A program made the translations under genes and the position numbers. From Alistipes sp. (lineage in GTDB: Bacteria; Bacteroidota; Bacteroidia; Bacteroidales; Rikenellaceae), in the NCBI GenBank assembly GCA_017520545.1, contig JAFXFM010000023.1:34653-98652 (forward strand): 64,000 nucleotides of DNA, given 5' to 3'. The notes under the pieces are model-generated. The model was not told the DNA's origin, did not search any database, and saw only the letters and a list, made by a program, of their open reading frames with translations. This document shows positions 25,433 through 34,910 of this stretch, piece after piece; the stretch's first letter is position 1; the number at the start of each line of letters is the position of its first letter.

Positions 25433-25801
25433 TTAGCCATTAGCCATTAGTTCTTTTATTTTCTTGGAATCTTGTTCTATCTGTTGGCGCAACTCCTCAA
25501 CCGAGTCAAAGCGTTTTTCGTCGCGAATTTTCTCGTAGAGTTCCACTCTCAACTTCAAACCATAGAGCAGACCTTTGAAGCCAAAGAGGTGAGTTTCGAG
25601 CAAGCGCTTCGAGCCATCAACCGATGGACGAACGCCCACATTTGTCATTGCTGAGTACTCCTCTCCCTCGACATAGACCTTCGAGCAATAGACACCGTTA
25701 TCGATGGTTAGATTGTCATCAATAGCTATATTGGCTGTCGGAAAGCCCAATCTGCGTCCCAACCTATTACCACCTATAACGACACCCTCGATAATATCCA
25801 T
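25433..25801 (-). CDS. ribF: Stand-alone riboflavin kinase (RibF C-terminal domain)
   Basis: 122 residues from ATG 25801 (MDIIEGVVIGG). The whole protein equals the riboflavin kinase domain of RibF: GFPTAN at 19-24 binds ATP/Mg, TNVGVRPSVDG and ETHLF (catalytic Glu) bind riboflavin, and EKIRDEKRFDS is the usual C-terminal signature. The N-terminal adenylyltransferase half is absent and found instead at 599-1327. It would make FMN from riboflavin. It starts 5 bp after the permease gene. The last four residues, MANG, and the stop are encoded by a TTAGCCA repeat. Confidence 0.88.
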   Translation of the reverse strand: MDIIEGVVIGGNRLGRRLGFPTANIAIDDNLTIDNGVYCSKVYVEGEEYSAMTNVGVRPSVDGSKRLLETHLFGFKGLLYGLKLRVELYEKIRDEKRFDSVEELRQQIEQDSKKIKELMANG

Positions 25802-25805
25802 ACAC

Positions 25806-26942
25806 CTATATCTTATCTGTGAGTTTGCGCACCAACGACACCTCTGAGAAGAACTCCTTGGCAAAAACTCGGAATACGGTGTACGATGGCACCGCGATAA
25901 GCAAACCGAGAACGCCCCCTATGGAGCCCGCCATAAGTATCACAATAAATATCTCGAGAGGGTGAGCCTGCACCTTCGAAGAGTAGATAAATGGCTGCAA
26001 AATAAAGTCGTCCATCAACTTCACCAAGCCCAATGTTCCAACAATCACGCCAAGAGTGTAGGATATGGTACAACCCTCGATTGGCGACACGATGCCCACA
26101 AACAACGACACCAAAGCACCCACCGCAGGTCCCGCATAAGGCACTACGTTGAACAAGCCCATTATGGTTGCGATAAAGCAGGCATCTTTGAGGTCCATAC
26201 CGAAGAGCATCAACACCACCGAAATAATCGTTGCGATAATAACACTCTCGGTAAGCAGACCTGTGAAGTAGCGCGACAAGAGCATAGACACCTTCTCAAT
26301 TGCCCTATGAACATTATCGGTGTATTTGTCGGGGAAGAGAGCCGAAACCATCTTCGAGAAGAGTCCATCCTCCTTCAAGAAGAAGAATGTGATGAACGAT
26401 ACCGAAAACAATACGATAACGATAGACATCACACTATTAACCATAGACGACACCATCGAATTTGTCGCATAGTCGCTCAAGAACTTCTGCATAAACTCCA
26501 CTATCTGTTCCGATATCGAAGTGTGGCTCTCGGGCAGTGCAAAAATCGTCGCTATATAGTTTTGCAGCGAAGCAAAAATCTTCTCTACACTCTGCATAGC
26601 GGCGCTCAAATCGAGCGACAACAGCTCCTGAACCTTACCCGCTACAAGTGGCAAAATCAACGATAACAGACCTCCGAATACCAACCACAGTAACATTAAC
26701 GTAACCGCTGCACCCAACCAGCGCGGCACTGCGCACTCCTTGATTTTAATCCGACAAAAGAGCGTTACCAACGGTCTACCAATAATGGCAAGTACTGCCG
26801 AGATAAGGATATACGCCACAACCTCGCGAAAGTACCACAACAAAGCACCCACTGCCACCGTAACAGCGAGTCCTACAACCCAATGCAATACATTCTGAAC
26901 GGTCAGATTGCTATTTGCTCCACTATTTCCCATACTCGTCAA
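25806..26942 (-). CDS. AI-2E family transporter (YdiK/PerM type)
   Basis: 378 residues with about seven to eight hydrophobic helices: two near the N-terminus (about 18-60), one at 75-95, and a block from about 180 to 360. Family features include the long amphipathic segment between helices 3 and 4 and a C-terminal GLLIAVPSYTVFRVF. Despite the family name, members carry different substrates, including Na+/H+ exchange in some. The start may be 26942 or the ATG at 26933. It sits between psd and the riboflavin kinase gene in a leftward operon. Confidence 0.85.
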   Translation of the reverse strand: MTSMGNSGANSNLTVQNVLHWVVGLAVTVAVGALLWYFREVVAYILISAVLAIIGRPLVTLFCRIKIKECAVPRWLGAAVTLMLLWLVFGGLLSLILPLVAGKVQELLSLDLSAAMQSVEKIFASLQNYIATIFALPESHTSISEQIVEFMQKFLSDYATNSMVSSMVNSVMSIVIVLFSVSFITFFFLKEDGLFSKMVSALFPDKYTDNVHRAIEKVSMLLSRYFTGLLTESVIIATIISVVLMLFGMDLKDACFIATIMGLFNVVPYAGPAVGALVSLFVGIVSPIEGCTISYTLGVIVGTLGLVKLMDDFILQPFIYSSKVQAHPLEIFIVILMAGSIGGVLGLLIAVPSYTVFRVFAKEFFSEVSLVRKLTDKI

Positions 26943-26959
26943 AATATATTTACGGCTTA

Positions 26960-27694
26960 CTACTGCTGCTCCTCCGGAATTTCGAGCGACTCCTCCTCCG
27001 GCGTTTCGAGCGACTCCTCTGCCTCGCCACCAATACGAGCAATAGGTGTCTGCGTTCCTACAACCGAGTCGCCAATCTCAACGAGGAGTTTAGAATCTTT
27101 GGGTAGCAATATATCAATACGCGAGCCAAACTTGATAAATCCGCAGATACTATTCTGCTCCACCTGCTCGCCAACCTTCATATACGAAACGATGCGTCGT
27201 GCCACCGCACCCGCAATCTGGCGAAAGAGAATCTCCTTGCCGTCAGCGGTCTCTACTACGGTAGTTGTGCGCTCGTTATCGGTCGATGATTTAGGGTGCC
27301 AAGCGACCAAAAAGCGTCCCGGGTGATACTTGAAGTACTTCACAAGACCGCCCACCGGAAACCAATTGATATGTACGTTGGTTACCGACATAAATATCGA
27401 CACCTGCATAACCTCCTCACCGTCGAAATACTCGTCGTCTTTCACAATCTCGGTAACAACCACTCTGCCATCGCAAGGCGAGAATACGAGGTTGTCATCG
27501 TGGATACGCACACGGCGTGGAGCACGGAAGAACGAGATTATAAATATCCAGAACAGTAGCAACACCACCGCCAACGAGATATGTAGCCAAAGCATATCCT
27601 CCGCCTTCAACAGGTAGAATATAAGGAGCCAAATCGCCAACATCGTCGCGCCCGACACTCCGATAATCTTGAAACCCTCTCTGCTAATCTTCAT
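26960..27694 (-). CDS. psd: Phosphatidylserine decarboxylase
   Basis: 244 residues. Two hydrophobic segments (11-30 and 37-56) anchor the protein; the catalytic part follows. Gly190-Ser191 in FIKFGSRIDI is the self-cleavage site that makes the pyruvoyl cofactor, and VHINWFPV carries the conserved His. It makes phosphatidylethanolamine, the main Bacteroidota phospholipid. The C-terminal 20 residues are Glu-rich with repeated EESLE.PEE. Directly behind cdsA, so two steps of lipid synthesis are linked in one transcript. Confidence 0.93.
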   Translation of the reverse strand: MKISREGFKIIGVSGATMLAIWLLIFYLLKAEDMLWLHISLAVVLLLFWIFIISFFRAPRRVRIHDDNLVFSPCDGRVVVTEIVKDDEYFDGEEVMQVSIFMSVTNVHINWFPVGGLVKYFKYHPGRFLVAWHPKSSTDNERTTTVVETADGKEILFRQIAGAVARRIVSYMKVGEQVEQNSICGFIKFGSRIDILLPKDSKLLVEIGDSVVGTQTPIARIGGEAEESLETPEEESLEIPEEQQ

Positions 27695-27737
27695 TTTATT
27701 TCTGTATTTTAAGGTTCTATTCTTGTAATTTATGCGC

Positions 27738-28610
27738 CTACGCCGCCTCTACTGCAACTTCTACGAATTTTGCAATTATCAGATATATCATAACGAATGG
27801 CACCGAAATATAGAGTGCATCGAAGCGGTCGAGGAAACCTCCGTGCCCGGGCATCATCTTGCCCGAATCCTTCACATCGGCCTCGCGCTTCATCAACGAC
27901 TCCACCAAGTCGCCCGCAACACCTGCAAGTGCTGTAACAAGTCCCAAACCTCCCCAGATGTAGAGATTACCCTTGAAGAGATATCCGAAGAGAATGGCGA
28001 TGCCGATTGCACCAACCAAACCACCAACAAAACCTTCCCACGATTTCTTTGGCGAGATACGCTCGCACAAGCGATGCTTACCAATCGACACCCCTACAAG
28101 GTAGGCAAAGACGTCGTTCGCCCAAATAATAGCCATAAACGCCAACATCGCCCAAGCATTCCACTCTCCGACCAGCGCCTCTGGAATATAATAGACAATA
28201 GCCATCGGTAAGGCGAGATATATCACGCCCATAAATGTTGTTGCCATATTCTCAATCGGCGTAGGGCTCTTGTGCCACAACTCCAAAACGAATGTCGTAG
28301 GAATCATCACAACAATGTATAGCAGGCACATTGCTGCAATGAGAAATGCCGTATCCGACAGCACATCGTCTATAAACAGCGAAAATACACCCACAAATAT
28401 CGCGAGCGAGGTCGAGATACCTACCCAACACATCGGTTTATATCCACGTTTTTGGCAGAGTTTGTAGAACTCCACCAAGCCGCCGAGCATAATCACCGCA
28501 AAGAGTGCTCCTGCGCTCCACTTCGACAACATAAGCGCACCGACGACAACAAGCAACATTACAGCTCCACTTGCGGTGCGAATTATCAATTCCTTCACTT
28601 TATTAGTCAT
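27738..28610 (-). CDS. cdsA: Phosphatidate cytidylyltransferase
   Basis: 290-residue integral membrane enzyme with about eight helices. The C-terminal family signature is clear: SPKKSWEGFVGG in the middle and DVKDSGKMMPGHGGFLDRFDAL near residue 240-262 (Asp-rich metal site). It makes CDP-diacylglycerol, the precursor of phosphatidylserine and so of the product of the next gene, psd. It is 52 bp behind ftsH. Confidence 0.95.
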   Translation of the reverse strand: MTNKVKELIIRTASGAVMLLVVVGALMLSKWSAGALFAVIMLGGLVEFYKLCQKRGYKPMCWVGISTSLAIFVGVFSLFIDDVLSDTAFLIAAMCLLYIVVMIPTTFVLELWHKSPTPIENMATTFMGVIYLALPMAIVYYIPEALVGEWNAWAMLAFMAIIWANDVFAYLVGVSIGKHRLCERISPKKSWEGFVGGLVGAIGIAILFGYLFKGNLYIWGGLGLVTALAGVAGDLVESLMKREADVKDSGKMMPGHGGFLDRFDALYISVPFVMIYLIIAKFVEVAVEAA

Positions 28611-28662
28611 CTCCTTCAGGTTAGTTTATTCTCTTCACAAAGCAATCATCGGCATCTTTTCG

Positions 28663-30561
28663 CTACTCTTTCTTCTCTCGCGGTCCAAAGATATTCTCCA
28701 CGTCCTCGGTAAAGACAACCTCGCGCTCCAAGAGCAACTCCGCCAACTGCACAAGACCTTCACGGTGTTCATCAATGATATCCTCTGCCATCTTTCGAGC
28801 CTTCGCAATCAAGACGCGCACCTCGTCGTCAATCTGCTGTGCCGTGCGCTCCGAGTAAGGCTTAGTAAATGCCATATCGCTCTGACCGGTAGAGTCGTAG
28901 TAGCTCATCGAGCCCACCTCGTCGCTCATACCGTAGTACGCCACCATTGCGTAGCACTGCTTGGTTACTCGCTCCAAATCGTTCAATGCACCCGTCGATA
29001 GGTGTCCGAAGAACTTCTCCTCCGCCACACGTCCTGCCAATAACGAAGCCAACTCCTCCATCATCTGCTCACGAGTGGTTATTTGACGCTCCTCCGGCAA
29101 GTACCACGCAGCACCCAAAGCCTTGCCACGCGGAATAATCGTAACCTTAACGAGTGGATTGGCGTGCTTCAACAGCCAACTTACCGTAGCGTGTCCTGCC
29201 TCGTGGTAGGCGATAGTCTTCTTCTCCTGCGGAGTAATCACCTTATTCTTGCGCTCCAAGCCGCCGATAATTCTATCCACCGCTGCAAGGAAATCCTCCT
29301 TGCCTACAAAGTCCTTGTTATGACGTGCCGCGATAAGTGCCGCCTCGTTGCAGACATTGGCAATATCGGCACCCGAGAATCCCGGCGTCTGCTTTGCCAA
29401 GAAGTCGCGGTCCAAATCCTTATCCAACTTCAACTTGCGAAGATGCACTTCAAAAATCTCCTTGCGCTCGTTCAACTCCGGCAAACCCACCTCAATCTGG
29501 CGGTCGAAGCGACCGGCACGCATCAACGCCTTATCCAAAATATCGGCACGGTTTGTCGCTGCAAGAATTATAACACCTGCATTTGTCTGAAAACCGTCCA
29601 TCTCGGTAAGCAGCTGATTTAGGGTGTTTTCGCGCTCATCGTTGCCCGAGAAGCCTGCATTCTTTCCACGAGCACGACCAATGGCATCAATCTCGTCGAT
29701 AAAGACAATACACGGAGCCTTCTTCTTCGCTTGGTCGAACAAGTCTCGCACACGCGAAGCACCCACACCTACGAACATCTCTACAAAGTCTGAACCCGAA
29801 ATTGAGAGGAATGGGACATTCGCCTCTCCCGCAACGGCCTTTGCCAACAGCGTCTTACCCGTTCCCGGAGGGCCTACCAACAAAGCTCCCTTCGGAATTT
29901 TCGCTCCGAGTTCGCGATATTTAGGGGCATTTTTCAGAAAATCGACAATCTCCATAATCTCGACCTTCGCCTCCTCCAAGCCGGCAACATCTTTGAAAGT
30001 TACTCGCTTGTTGGGGTCGCTCTGGTCGAACTCCTGCGCACGCGCCTTTCCTACGTTCATTATGCCACCGCCTCCGGAGCCTCCCCCGGGCGACATTCCA
30101 CGCATAAGGAAGAACCATAATCCGAACATAACAAGCCACGGAAGCAGACCCACAAGCCACGAGTCGTACCACTCCTTCTCCTCGGCATTTATGAGTTTAG
30201 CCTGCTCGCCGCCCTCCTTGTTTGCCTTCTCGAAGTCGTTCTCGAACTTCTCCAACGAGCCGAGTCGGAACTGCAATTGATAACCGTGCTCGGGCACATT
30301 CAGATATCGCTTGTCGCTGCCTCGCAACGAATCTATCTTCTCCCCTTTGAGAACAACTCTCGCCTCCTTGTCGTTTACCACAACAATCTCCTTGACGTCG
30401 CCATTTCTAACCAGCTGCTCTACCGTAGCCTTATCGGTCGTTACAGGCTGCGCCTCTCCGTCGCTGAATATCCAATATCCGACAATCAGGAGCGTTATCG
30501 CCGTCCAAAACCACATTATGTTTGGACGCAACATACTCATATTCTTTCTCTCTTTTGCCAT
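28663..30561 (-). CDS. ftsH: ATP-dependent zinc metalloprotease FtsH
   Basis: 632 residues. Two membrane segments (about 13-32 and 137-154) flank a periplasmic domain; then the Gly-rich stretch, AAA+ ATPase with Walker A GPPGTGKT at 230-237, Walker B IVFIDEID (about 285-292) and the arginine fingers MRAGRFDRQ, and the protease with HEAGH at 453-457 and a later zinc Asp. It degrades membrane and some soluble proteins. It follows rsfS, a pairing common in Bacteroidota, and precedes cdsA. Confidence 0.97.
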   Translation of the reverse strand: MAKERKNMSMLRPNIMWFWTAITLLIVGYWIFSDGEAQPVTTDKATVEQLVRNGDVKEIVVVNDKEARVVLKGEKIDSLRGSDKRYLNVPEHGYQLQFRLGSLEKFENDFEKANKEGGEQAKLINAEEKEWYDSWLVGLLPWLVMFGLWFFLMRGMSPGGGSGGGGIMNVGKARAQEFDQSDPNKRVTFKDVAGLEEAKVEIMEIVDFLKNAPKYRELGAKIPKGALLVGPPGTGKTLLAKAVAGEANVPFLSISGSDFVEMFVGVGASRVRDLFDQAKKKAPCIVFIDEIDAIGRARGKNAGFSGNDERENTLNQLLTEMDGFQTNAGVIILAATNRADILDKALMRAGRFDRQIEVGLPELNERKEIFEVHLRKLKLDKDLDRDFLAKQTPGFSGADIANVCNEAALIAARHNKDFVGKEDFLAAVDRIIGGLERKNKVITPQEKKTIAYHEAGHATVSWLLKHANPLVKVTIIPRGKALGAAWYLPEERQITTREQMMEELASLLAGRVAEEKFFGHLSTGALNDLERVTKQCYAMVAYYGMSDEVGSMSYYDSTGQSDMAFTKPYSERTAQQIDDEVRVLIAKARKMAEDIIDEHREGLVQLAELLLEREVVFTEDVENIFGPREKKE

Positions 30562-30640
30562 ACTAAACTAAATTGTTACAGATAATTTTTCGTCGTATTA
30601 ACGAATTTTTACCGACGAAAAGTATATCCAAAACGGGACA

Positions 30641-30997
30641 TTAATCCTCGCTTTCGTAGCGAATCATAGGCGCATCAGCCCACAACTCCTCTAAACGGTA
30701 GTAGTCGCGCAACTCGCTCTGGAATATATGCACGATAACATCGACATAGTCGAGTGCCACCCACAGACCTGTCTGCTTTCCCTCCACGCGCCAAGGGCTC
30801 TCTTTCAGCACCTCATAGACCTTCTCCTCAATGCCGTCGGCAATAGCCGCAACCTGCGCCGTAGAGTCGGCGTTGCAAACTACAAAATGTGAGCAAATCG
30901 CTCCATCGAAGCCCGACAAATCGAGAGATACAATATCCTTACCTTTCTTATCCTGAATACCCTCAACGATGGTTTCAATAAGTTTTTCCATAGTCAA
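30641..30997 (-). CDS. rsfS: Ribosome silencing factor RsfS
   Basis: 118 residues, typical for RsfS/Iojap. The diagnostic core CNADSTAQVAAIADGIEE, then WRVEGKQTGLWVALDYVDVIVHIF split around residues 67-92, and RDYYRLEELWADA is complete. RsfS binds uL14 on the large subunit and blocks subunit joining in stationary phase or starvation. First gene of the leftward rsfS-ftsH-cdsA-psd run, with an excellent promoter 28 bp upstream. Confidence 0.96.
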   Translation of the reverse strand: MTMEKLIETIVEGIQDKKGKDIVSLDLSGFDGAICSHFVVCNADSTAQVAAIADGIEEKVYEVLKESPWRVEGKQTGLWVALDYVDVIVHIFQSELRDYYRLEELWADAPMIRYESED

Positions 30998-31024
30998 ATT
31001 TTAAGCAATATATATTTAATCGAG

Positions 31025-31055
31025 CAAATATAGCAAAAATAATGGATACTACAAA
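31025..31055 (-). promoter_or_regulatory. Promoter of the rsfS-ftsH-cdsA-psd operon
   Basis: Minus strand: TTTG (31052-31055), a 19-bp gap, TATATTTG (31025-31032). Perfect match to the Bacteroidota consensus; leader of about 20 nt before rsfS. Confidence 0.88.
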
Positions 31056-31168
31056 ATTAAAATTTTGTGTCATTAGCCATCAGCGATGAGTTATCAACTT
31101 TTTGCAACAAAAAGGAGTCTAAGAATTACCTCCCAAACTCCTTAATTTCACTAAATTCGCTACGTTTA

Positions 31169-32053
31169 TTACTTGTATTCCGAAATCGTGCTGCGCAGTG
31201 CATCGACAATAGATTTTTTCACATACGAGCGACGTGTTACAAGCGCAATTTTTCGCGATGATGCACCCTTGAAAAGGGTTTTAACCTGCCGCTTACGCTC
31301 CTCGGGCACAAAGTCGAGAGCCATCTTCGGAATGACGGTCATCAGCGAAGTGTTATCGACAATTCGCATCAACGTATCGAGTGAGCCGGACTCGAAAGTA
31401 TAGCGCGACGGCAACGAGTTTTTAGCCTGACAAAGTTCGATAACCTGATCGCGCATACAGTTGCCCGACGAGAGGAGCACCAACTCCGACATCTTCACAT
31501 CTTCGAAGCGCACGTTCGACTTGTTATAGAGCGAGTTACGAGGCGACACATAGGCGTAGAACTTATCGTCGAACAACTCATACTCGATAAAGCCGTCGCC
31601 ACAGGTTCCACCCGCCACCAAAGCCACATCTATCTGGTCGCGATTGAGTGCATCAATCACGTCGGCAGTCTTCATCTCGCGCACCTCGATTTCGACCTTC
31701 GGATAGCGCTGCACAAACTCCGGCACAAACCTATGCAGGAGGTAGGGCGCAATGGTCGGAATAACACCCAAGCGAATCTTTCCCGACACCTCTCCTTTGA
31801 GCTGCTGAACAACCTCTTTTATCGAGTGAAATTCGCGCAAAGTTTCGCGCACCTGCGCCAAAACCACCTCGCCCGCCTCGGTCGGCACAACAGGCTTTTT
31901 CGAGCGGTCTAGCAGCATTACGCCCAACTCCTCCTCCAACGCTTTAATTTGCATTGACAGAGAGGGTTGCGTAACAAAACAATGTTCCGAAGCGATAGAG
32001 AAACTACCGAAGTTGGCAACTGCCAAAAAATACTCCAATTGAATGATTGTCAT
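31169..32053 (-). CDS. oxyR: Hydrogen-peroxide sensor OxyR (LysR family)
   Basis: 294 residues from ATG 32053 (MTIIQLEYFLAVA); the longer frame from 32107 would run through the promoter. The N-terminal LysR helix-turn-helix (about 1-60) is followed by the sensory domain. GNCMRDQVIELC carries Cys199 and Cys208, the same numbers and spacing as the peroxide-sensing disulfide of E. coli OxyR, so this is a redox-active OxyR and not a generic LysR regulator. No catalase or peroxidase gene is adjacent; its own promoter is upstream. Confidence 0.94.
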   Translation of the reverse strand: MTIIQLEYFLAVANFGSFSIASEHCFVTQPSLSMQIKALEEELGVMLLDRSKKPVVPTEAGEVVLAQVRETLREFHSIKEVVQQLKGEVSGKIRLGVIPTIAPYLLHRFVPEFVQRYPKVEIEVREMKTADVIDALNRDQIDVALVAGGTCGDGFIEYELFDDKFYAYVSPRNSLYNKSNVRFEDVKMSELVLLSSGNCMRDQVIELCQAKNSLPSRYTFESGSLDTLMRIVDNTSLMTVIPKMALDFVPEERKRQVKTLFKGASSRKIALVTRRSYVKKSIVDALRSTISEYK

Positions 32054-32076
32054 AGGATTTCGCTTATTACTTACTG

Positions 32077-32108
32077 CAAAGATATAAAAATAATTGATAA
32101 TACACAAA
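32077..32108 (-). promoter_or_regulatory. Promoter of oxyR
   Basis: Minus strand: TTTG (32105-32108), a 20-bp gap, TATCTTTG (32077-32084). Leader about 17 nt. The -33 element is close to the terminator of the upstream gene. Confidence 0.85.
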
Positions 32109-32114
32109 CCACAA

Positions 32115-32156
32115 CAAAAAAGAGAGTGTGTCTAACTTTTTTTGGTCAGACACACC
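32115..32156 (-). terminator. Terminator between the secreted protein gene and oxyR
   Basis: On the minus strand GTGTGTCTGAC pairs with GTTAGACACAC (one G-T pair) around a loop of CAAAAAAA, followed by TCTCTTTTTT. It separates the upstream gene from the oxyR promoter. Confidence 0.85.
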
Positions 32157-32183
32157 CTTGTTATTAGAAGTTGTATAAAAATC

Positions 32184-33152
32184 CTATCGCTTGCGCATTC
32201 CTGCCAAAGAGATTGACGTTACGCCAAACTTGTGAGGATTTGAACGTCCACCGAGAACTGAGAGCAGGCCGTTGCGATAGACGTTGCCGTGGATATTGTG
32301 CTCAACAATCCAGTGTTGCGACTTTTGGTCGAAATAGAGCACTCCGACGTGAGTTCCGTAATTTCTTGTTCCTTGTCTTCGCGCAGCATAATAGAACTCC
32401 AACATATGAGGGCTTGTGCAATAATACATATTTACAACATAGCACGCTCTCTGGTCGAGAGTTTTGAGGTCGAGATGTTCCTTCACGTAGTCTGCTGCTC
32501 GACGGTGCGCACCCATAATTGCCGAGAAGTGCTTGCAGGAGTCGAGTTTTTTCAGATTTGGAAGTTTAATGTGCAAATAGCCATTGAGATGCGAGGTGAA
32601 GTGAGCCGGAATCTGGTATGCGTGTCCGCTCGATGCTATTCCAAATCGTGCCAAACGGTAGTTTGCGTGTGCAGCACACTCCTCGGAGAACTTTCCCCAT
32701 CTATTTCTGCCTCCGCCCCAAACGATATTGCTCTTATACGGCTTTGCAGGTGGCTCGTACGCACGCATAATTGCAAAGGCTATCGAGTCGGCTCTGCGCT
32801 TCTCCCTTGCCGCCAAAGTGTCTGCCTTGCGCTTTCTCACAATAGCACGCGCGATGGAGTCAGCCTTCATATCCTTTGGCTTATACAACGAAACGAAGGT
32901 TACGCCGTCGCCAAGTATCTCGAAAATTTCGGTACTGTCGTTCTTAATTGCCGAGTCGGACATTATGTAGCGCACGATAGCCAACTCCTTTTTTGTGCTA
33001 TCTTGCGGCATCTGAGGCTCAACAACAGCAATAGTCGTATCCACCACTGCCACAGTGTCTGTGCCCGATGCAACAGCATCGCTCATAACGCCATTGCCCT
33101 GCACGAAGAGCAACATCATCAATGCCGGAACAAGCAACAAAATTTTCTTCAT
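32184..33152 (-). CDS. Secreted protein, putative NlpC/CHAP-like cysteine amidase
   Basis: 322 residues with a signal peptide (1-19) and a low-complexity region rich in Ala, Asp and Lys/Arg (about 95-125). The C-terminal half has an arrangement reminiscent of papain-like amidases: a Cys in SEECAAHANYRLARFG (about residue 158), a His in GTHVGVLYFD and a polar residue in WIVEHNIHGN. No family could be named with confidence; peptidoglycan hydrolysis is inferred from this residue pattern only. It is monocistronic with its own promoter and terminator. Confidence 0.6.
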   Translation of the reverse strand: MKKILLLVPALMMLLFVQGNGVMSDAVASGTDTVAVVDTTIAVVEPQMPQDSTKKELAIVRYIMSDSAIKNDSTEIFEILGDGVTFVSLYKPKDMKADSIARAIVRKRKADTLAAREKRRADSIAFAIMRAYEPPAKPYKSNIVWGGGRNRWGKFSEECAAHANYRLARFGIASSGHAYQIPAHFTSHLNGYLHIKLPNLKKLDSCKHFSAIMGAHRRAADYVKEHLDLKTLDQRACYVVNMYYCTSPHMLEFYYAARRQGTRNYGTHVGVLYFDQKSQHWIVEHNIHGNVYRNGLLSVLGGRSNPHKFGVTSISLAGMRKR

Positions 33153-33215
33153 ATATACTCTCTATTCAAGCCTGTTAAACTGATTTGCAAAGTGTTAAAT
33201 TCTGCAAATTGACCG

Positions 33216-33246
33216 CAAATGTATAAATTTTTTCCGATAGAACAAA
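33216..33246 (-). promoter_or_regulatory. Promoter of the secreted amidase-like gene
   Basis: Minus strand: TTTG (33243-33246), a 19-bp gap, TACATTTG (33216-33223). Perfect consensus; leader about 57 nt. Confidence 0.87.
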
Positions 33247-33306
33247 AAATTTGATAAAATAGCCTTAATTGTACATTTTTGGTGGTCGATTATCAATTGT
33301 TTTTAC

Positions 33307-33314
33307 TATATTTG
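33307..33314 (+). promoter_or_regulatory. -7 element of trpS
   Basis: TATATTTG, an exact TAnnTTTG match, 29 bp before the trpS ATG. The -33 match is poor (TTTTTGG lies 24 bp away). Confidence 0.6.
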
Positions 33315-33343
33315 CGCGATTAAACACTTTTTTTGAAATAGGT

Positions 33344-34480
33344 ATGGGAAAAATTATACTTACGGGCGACAGACCTACGGGCCGTTTGCACTTGGGGCAT
33401 TATGTAGGCTCGCTGCGTCGTCGTGTCGAGTTGCAGAACTCGGGCGAGTTCGAGAAAATTTTCATTATGATCGCCGATGCACAGGCTCTGACCGACAACT
33501 TCGACAACCCGGAGAAGGTGCGTCAGAACATTATCGAGGTGGCGTTAGACTACCTTTCGTGCGGTCTTGACCCCGAGAAATCGACAATTTTCATTCAGTC
33601 GCAAGTGGCAGAATTGACCGAGTTGGCATTCTACTATATGAACCTTGTTACGGTGCAACGTTTGCAGCGCAACCCGACGGTAAAGGCCGAGATACAGATG
33701 CGTGGATTCTCGGAGAGCGCCATCGAGGGCGACACCACACAACGTCAGGGTATTCCGGTAGGTTTCTTCACCTACCCTATTTCGCAGGCATCGGACATCA
33801 CAGCCTTCCGTGCGACAACCGTACCCGCAGGTGCCGATCAAGAGCCTATGATTGAACAGACACGCGAGATAGTACATAAGTTCAACTCTACATACGGCAA
33901 GACGCTCGTTGAGCCTGAGATTCTTCTTCCGGAGAACTGCATCTGTATGCGCCTTCCTGGAACCGATGGCAAGGCGAAGATGTCCAAGTCGCTCGGCAAC
34001 TGCATCTACCTCTCGGACACCCCGAAGGAGCTCAAACAGAAGGTTATGTCGATGTATACCGACCCTGACCACCTCCGCATTGAGGACCCGGGCAAGGTCG
34101 AGGGTAACTGCGTGTTTATATACTTGGACGCATTCTGTCGCGACGAGCACTTCGAAAAGTACTTACCTGATTACAAAAACCTCGACGAGATGAAGGAGCA
34201 CTATCGTCGTGGAGGCTTGGGCGACGTAAAGTGCAAGAAGTTGTTAATTGCCGTTTTGGAGGAGATATTGGAGCCTATTCGCGCACGCCGCAAGGAGTGG
34301 GAGCAGAAGATTGAGGAGGTTTACGCCATTCTCGAAAAGGGCACAACCGAGGCTCGTGCCACAGCCGCAGCAACACTGAACGACGTTCGCGAGGCTATGC
34401 GAATCAACTACTTTGCCGATAAAGAACTCATCTCCGAGCAGGCTGCTCGCTACCGAGAAACATCGGCAAAGCAGAATTAA
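33344..34480 (+). CDS. trpS: Tryptophanyl-tRNA synthetase
   Basis: 378 residues from ATG 33344 ([13 protein letters not shown]); the longer frame from 33269 covers the promoter. Class I synthetase: HLGHYVGS (about 17-24) is the HIGH motif and KMSKS (about 212-216) the KMSKS loop. [11 protein letters not shown] is the TrpRS form of the ATP site. The protein is longer than E. coli TrpS (334), with an extra C-terminal helical part. A short AT-rich module follows behind its stop. Confidence 0.95.
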   Translation: MGKIILTGDRPTGRLHLGHYVGSLRRRVELQNSGEFEKIFIMIADAQALTDNFDNPEKVRQNIIEVALDYLSCGLDPEKSTIFIQSQVAELTELAFYYMNLVTVQRLQRNPTVKAEIQMRGFSESAIEGDTTQRQGIPVGFFTYPISQASDITAFRATTVPAGADQEPMIEQTREIVHKFNSTYGKTLVEPEILLPENCICMRLPGTDGKAKMSKSLGNCIYLSDTPKELKQKVMSMYTDPDHLRIEDPGKVEGNCVFIYLDAFCRDEHFEKYLPDYKNLDEMKEHYRRGGLGDVKCKKLLIAVLEEILEPIRARRKEWEQKIEEVYAILEKGTTEARATAAATLNDVREAMRINYFADKELISEQAARYRETSAKQN

Positions 34481-34482
34481 AG

Positions 34483-34506
34483 ATTAAAAATTAAGAATTA
34501 AAAATT
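34483..34506 (+). repeat. Left 24-bp inverted repeat around the S23 module
   Basis: ATTAAAAATTAAGAATTAAA plus AATT (24 bp) is exactly complementary to 35109-35132. It starts a few bases behind the trpS stop. Confidence 0.7.
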
Positions 34507-34520
34507 ACTTTTCCTGATTT

Positions 34521-34889
34521 ATGGGGATAAAGAGAGACAATATAGTTGAAATTAAGAGTTTTGATTTTGCTGTTCGTATTGTCAATCTATATAAACATAT
34601 GCTCAAAACTCATCACGAAGCCAACCTGTCAAAGCAGGTTTTGCGTAGTGGAACAGGTATCGGAGCGAATATATGTGAAGCAACTCGGGCTCAATCTCGA
34701 AAAGATTTCATTGCGAAGATGAATATTGCTCTCAAAGAGTCTTACGAGACAGAGTATTGGTTACGCCTACTATACAAAGCTGACTATATTACAGATGTAG
34801 AATTCAAAAGTATTTATACGGAAAATCAGGATATTTCAAATATCATCGCAAAAATTTTAATCACAAGCAAAAATACCCTTGATGAGTAA
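34521..34889 (+). CDS. S23-type four-helix-bundle protein
   Basis: 122 residues of the family first seen as the intervening-sequence-encoded 23S rRNA protein (IVP/S23). The pattern FDFAVRIVNLYK, LRSGTGIGANICEA and KDFIAKMNIALKESYETEYWL is complete. It forms a four-helix bundle pentamer in structures known for the family; biological role unknown. Codon use is visibly more AT-rich than in trpS or the ClC gene (many ATA, AAA, TAT), and it is framed by inverted repeats, which suggests acquisition. The start is ATG 34521 (MGIKRDNIVEIKS). Confidence 0.9.
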   Translation: MGIKRDNIVEIKSFDFAVRIVNLYKHMLKTHHEANLSKQVLRSGTGIGANICEATRAQSRKDFIAKMNIALKESYETEYWLRLLYKADYITDVEFKSIYTENQDISNIIAKILITSKNTLDE

Positions 34890-34910
34890 TACTGAATAAA
34901 AAAGATTATC

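Noticed and set aside
34521-34889. Intervening sequence of a 23S rRNA gene
   Set aside because: The S23-type protein is the IVS product in other bacteria, but no rRNA sequence flanks it here.
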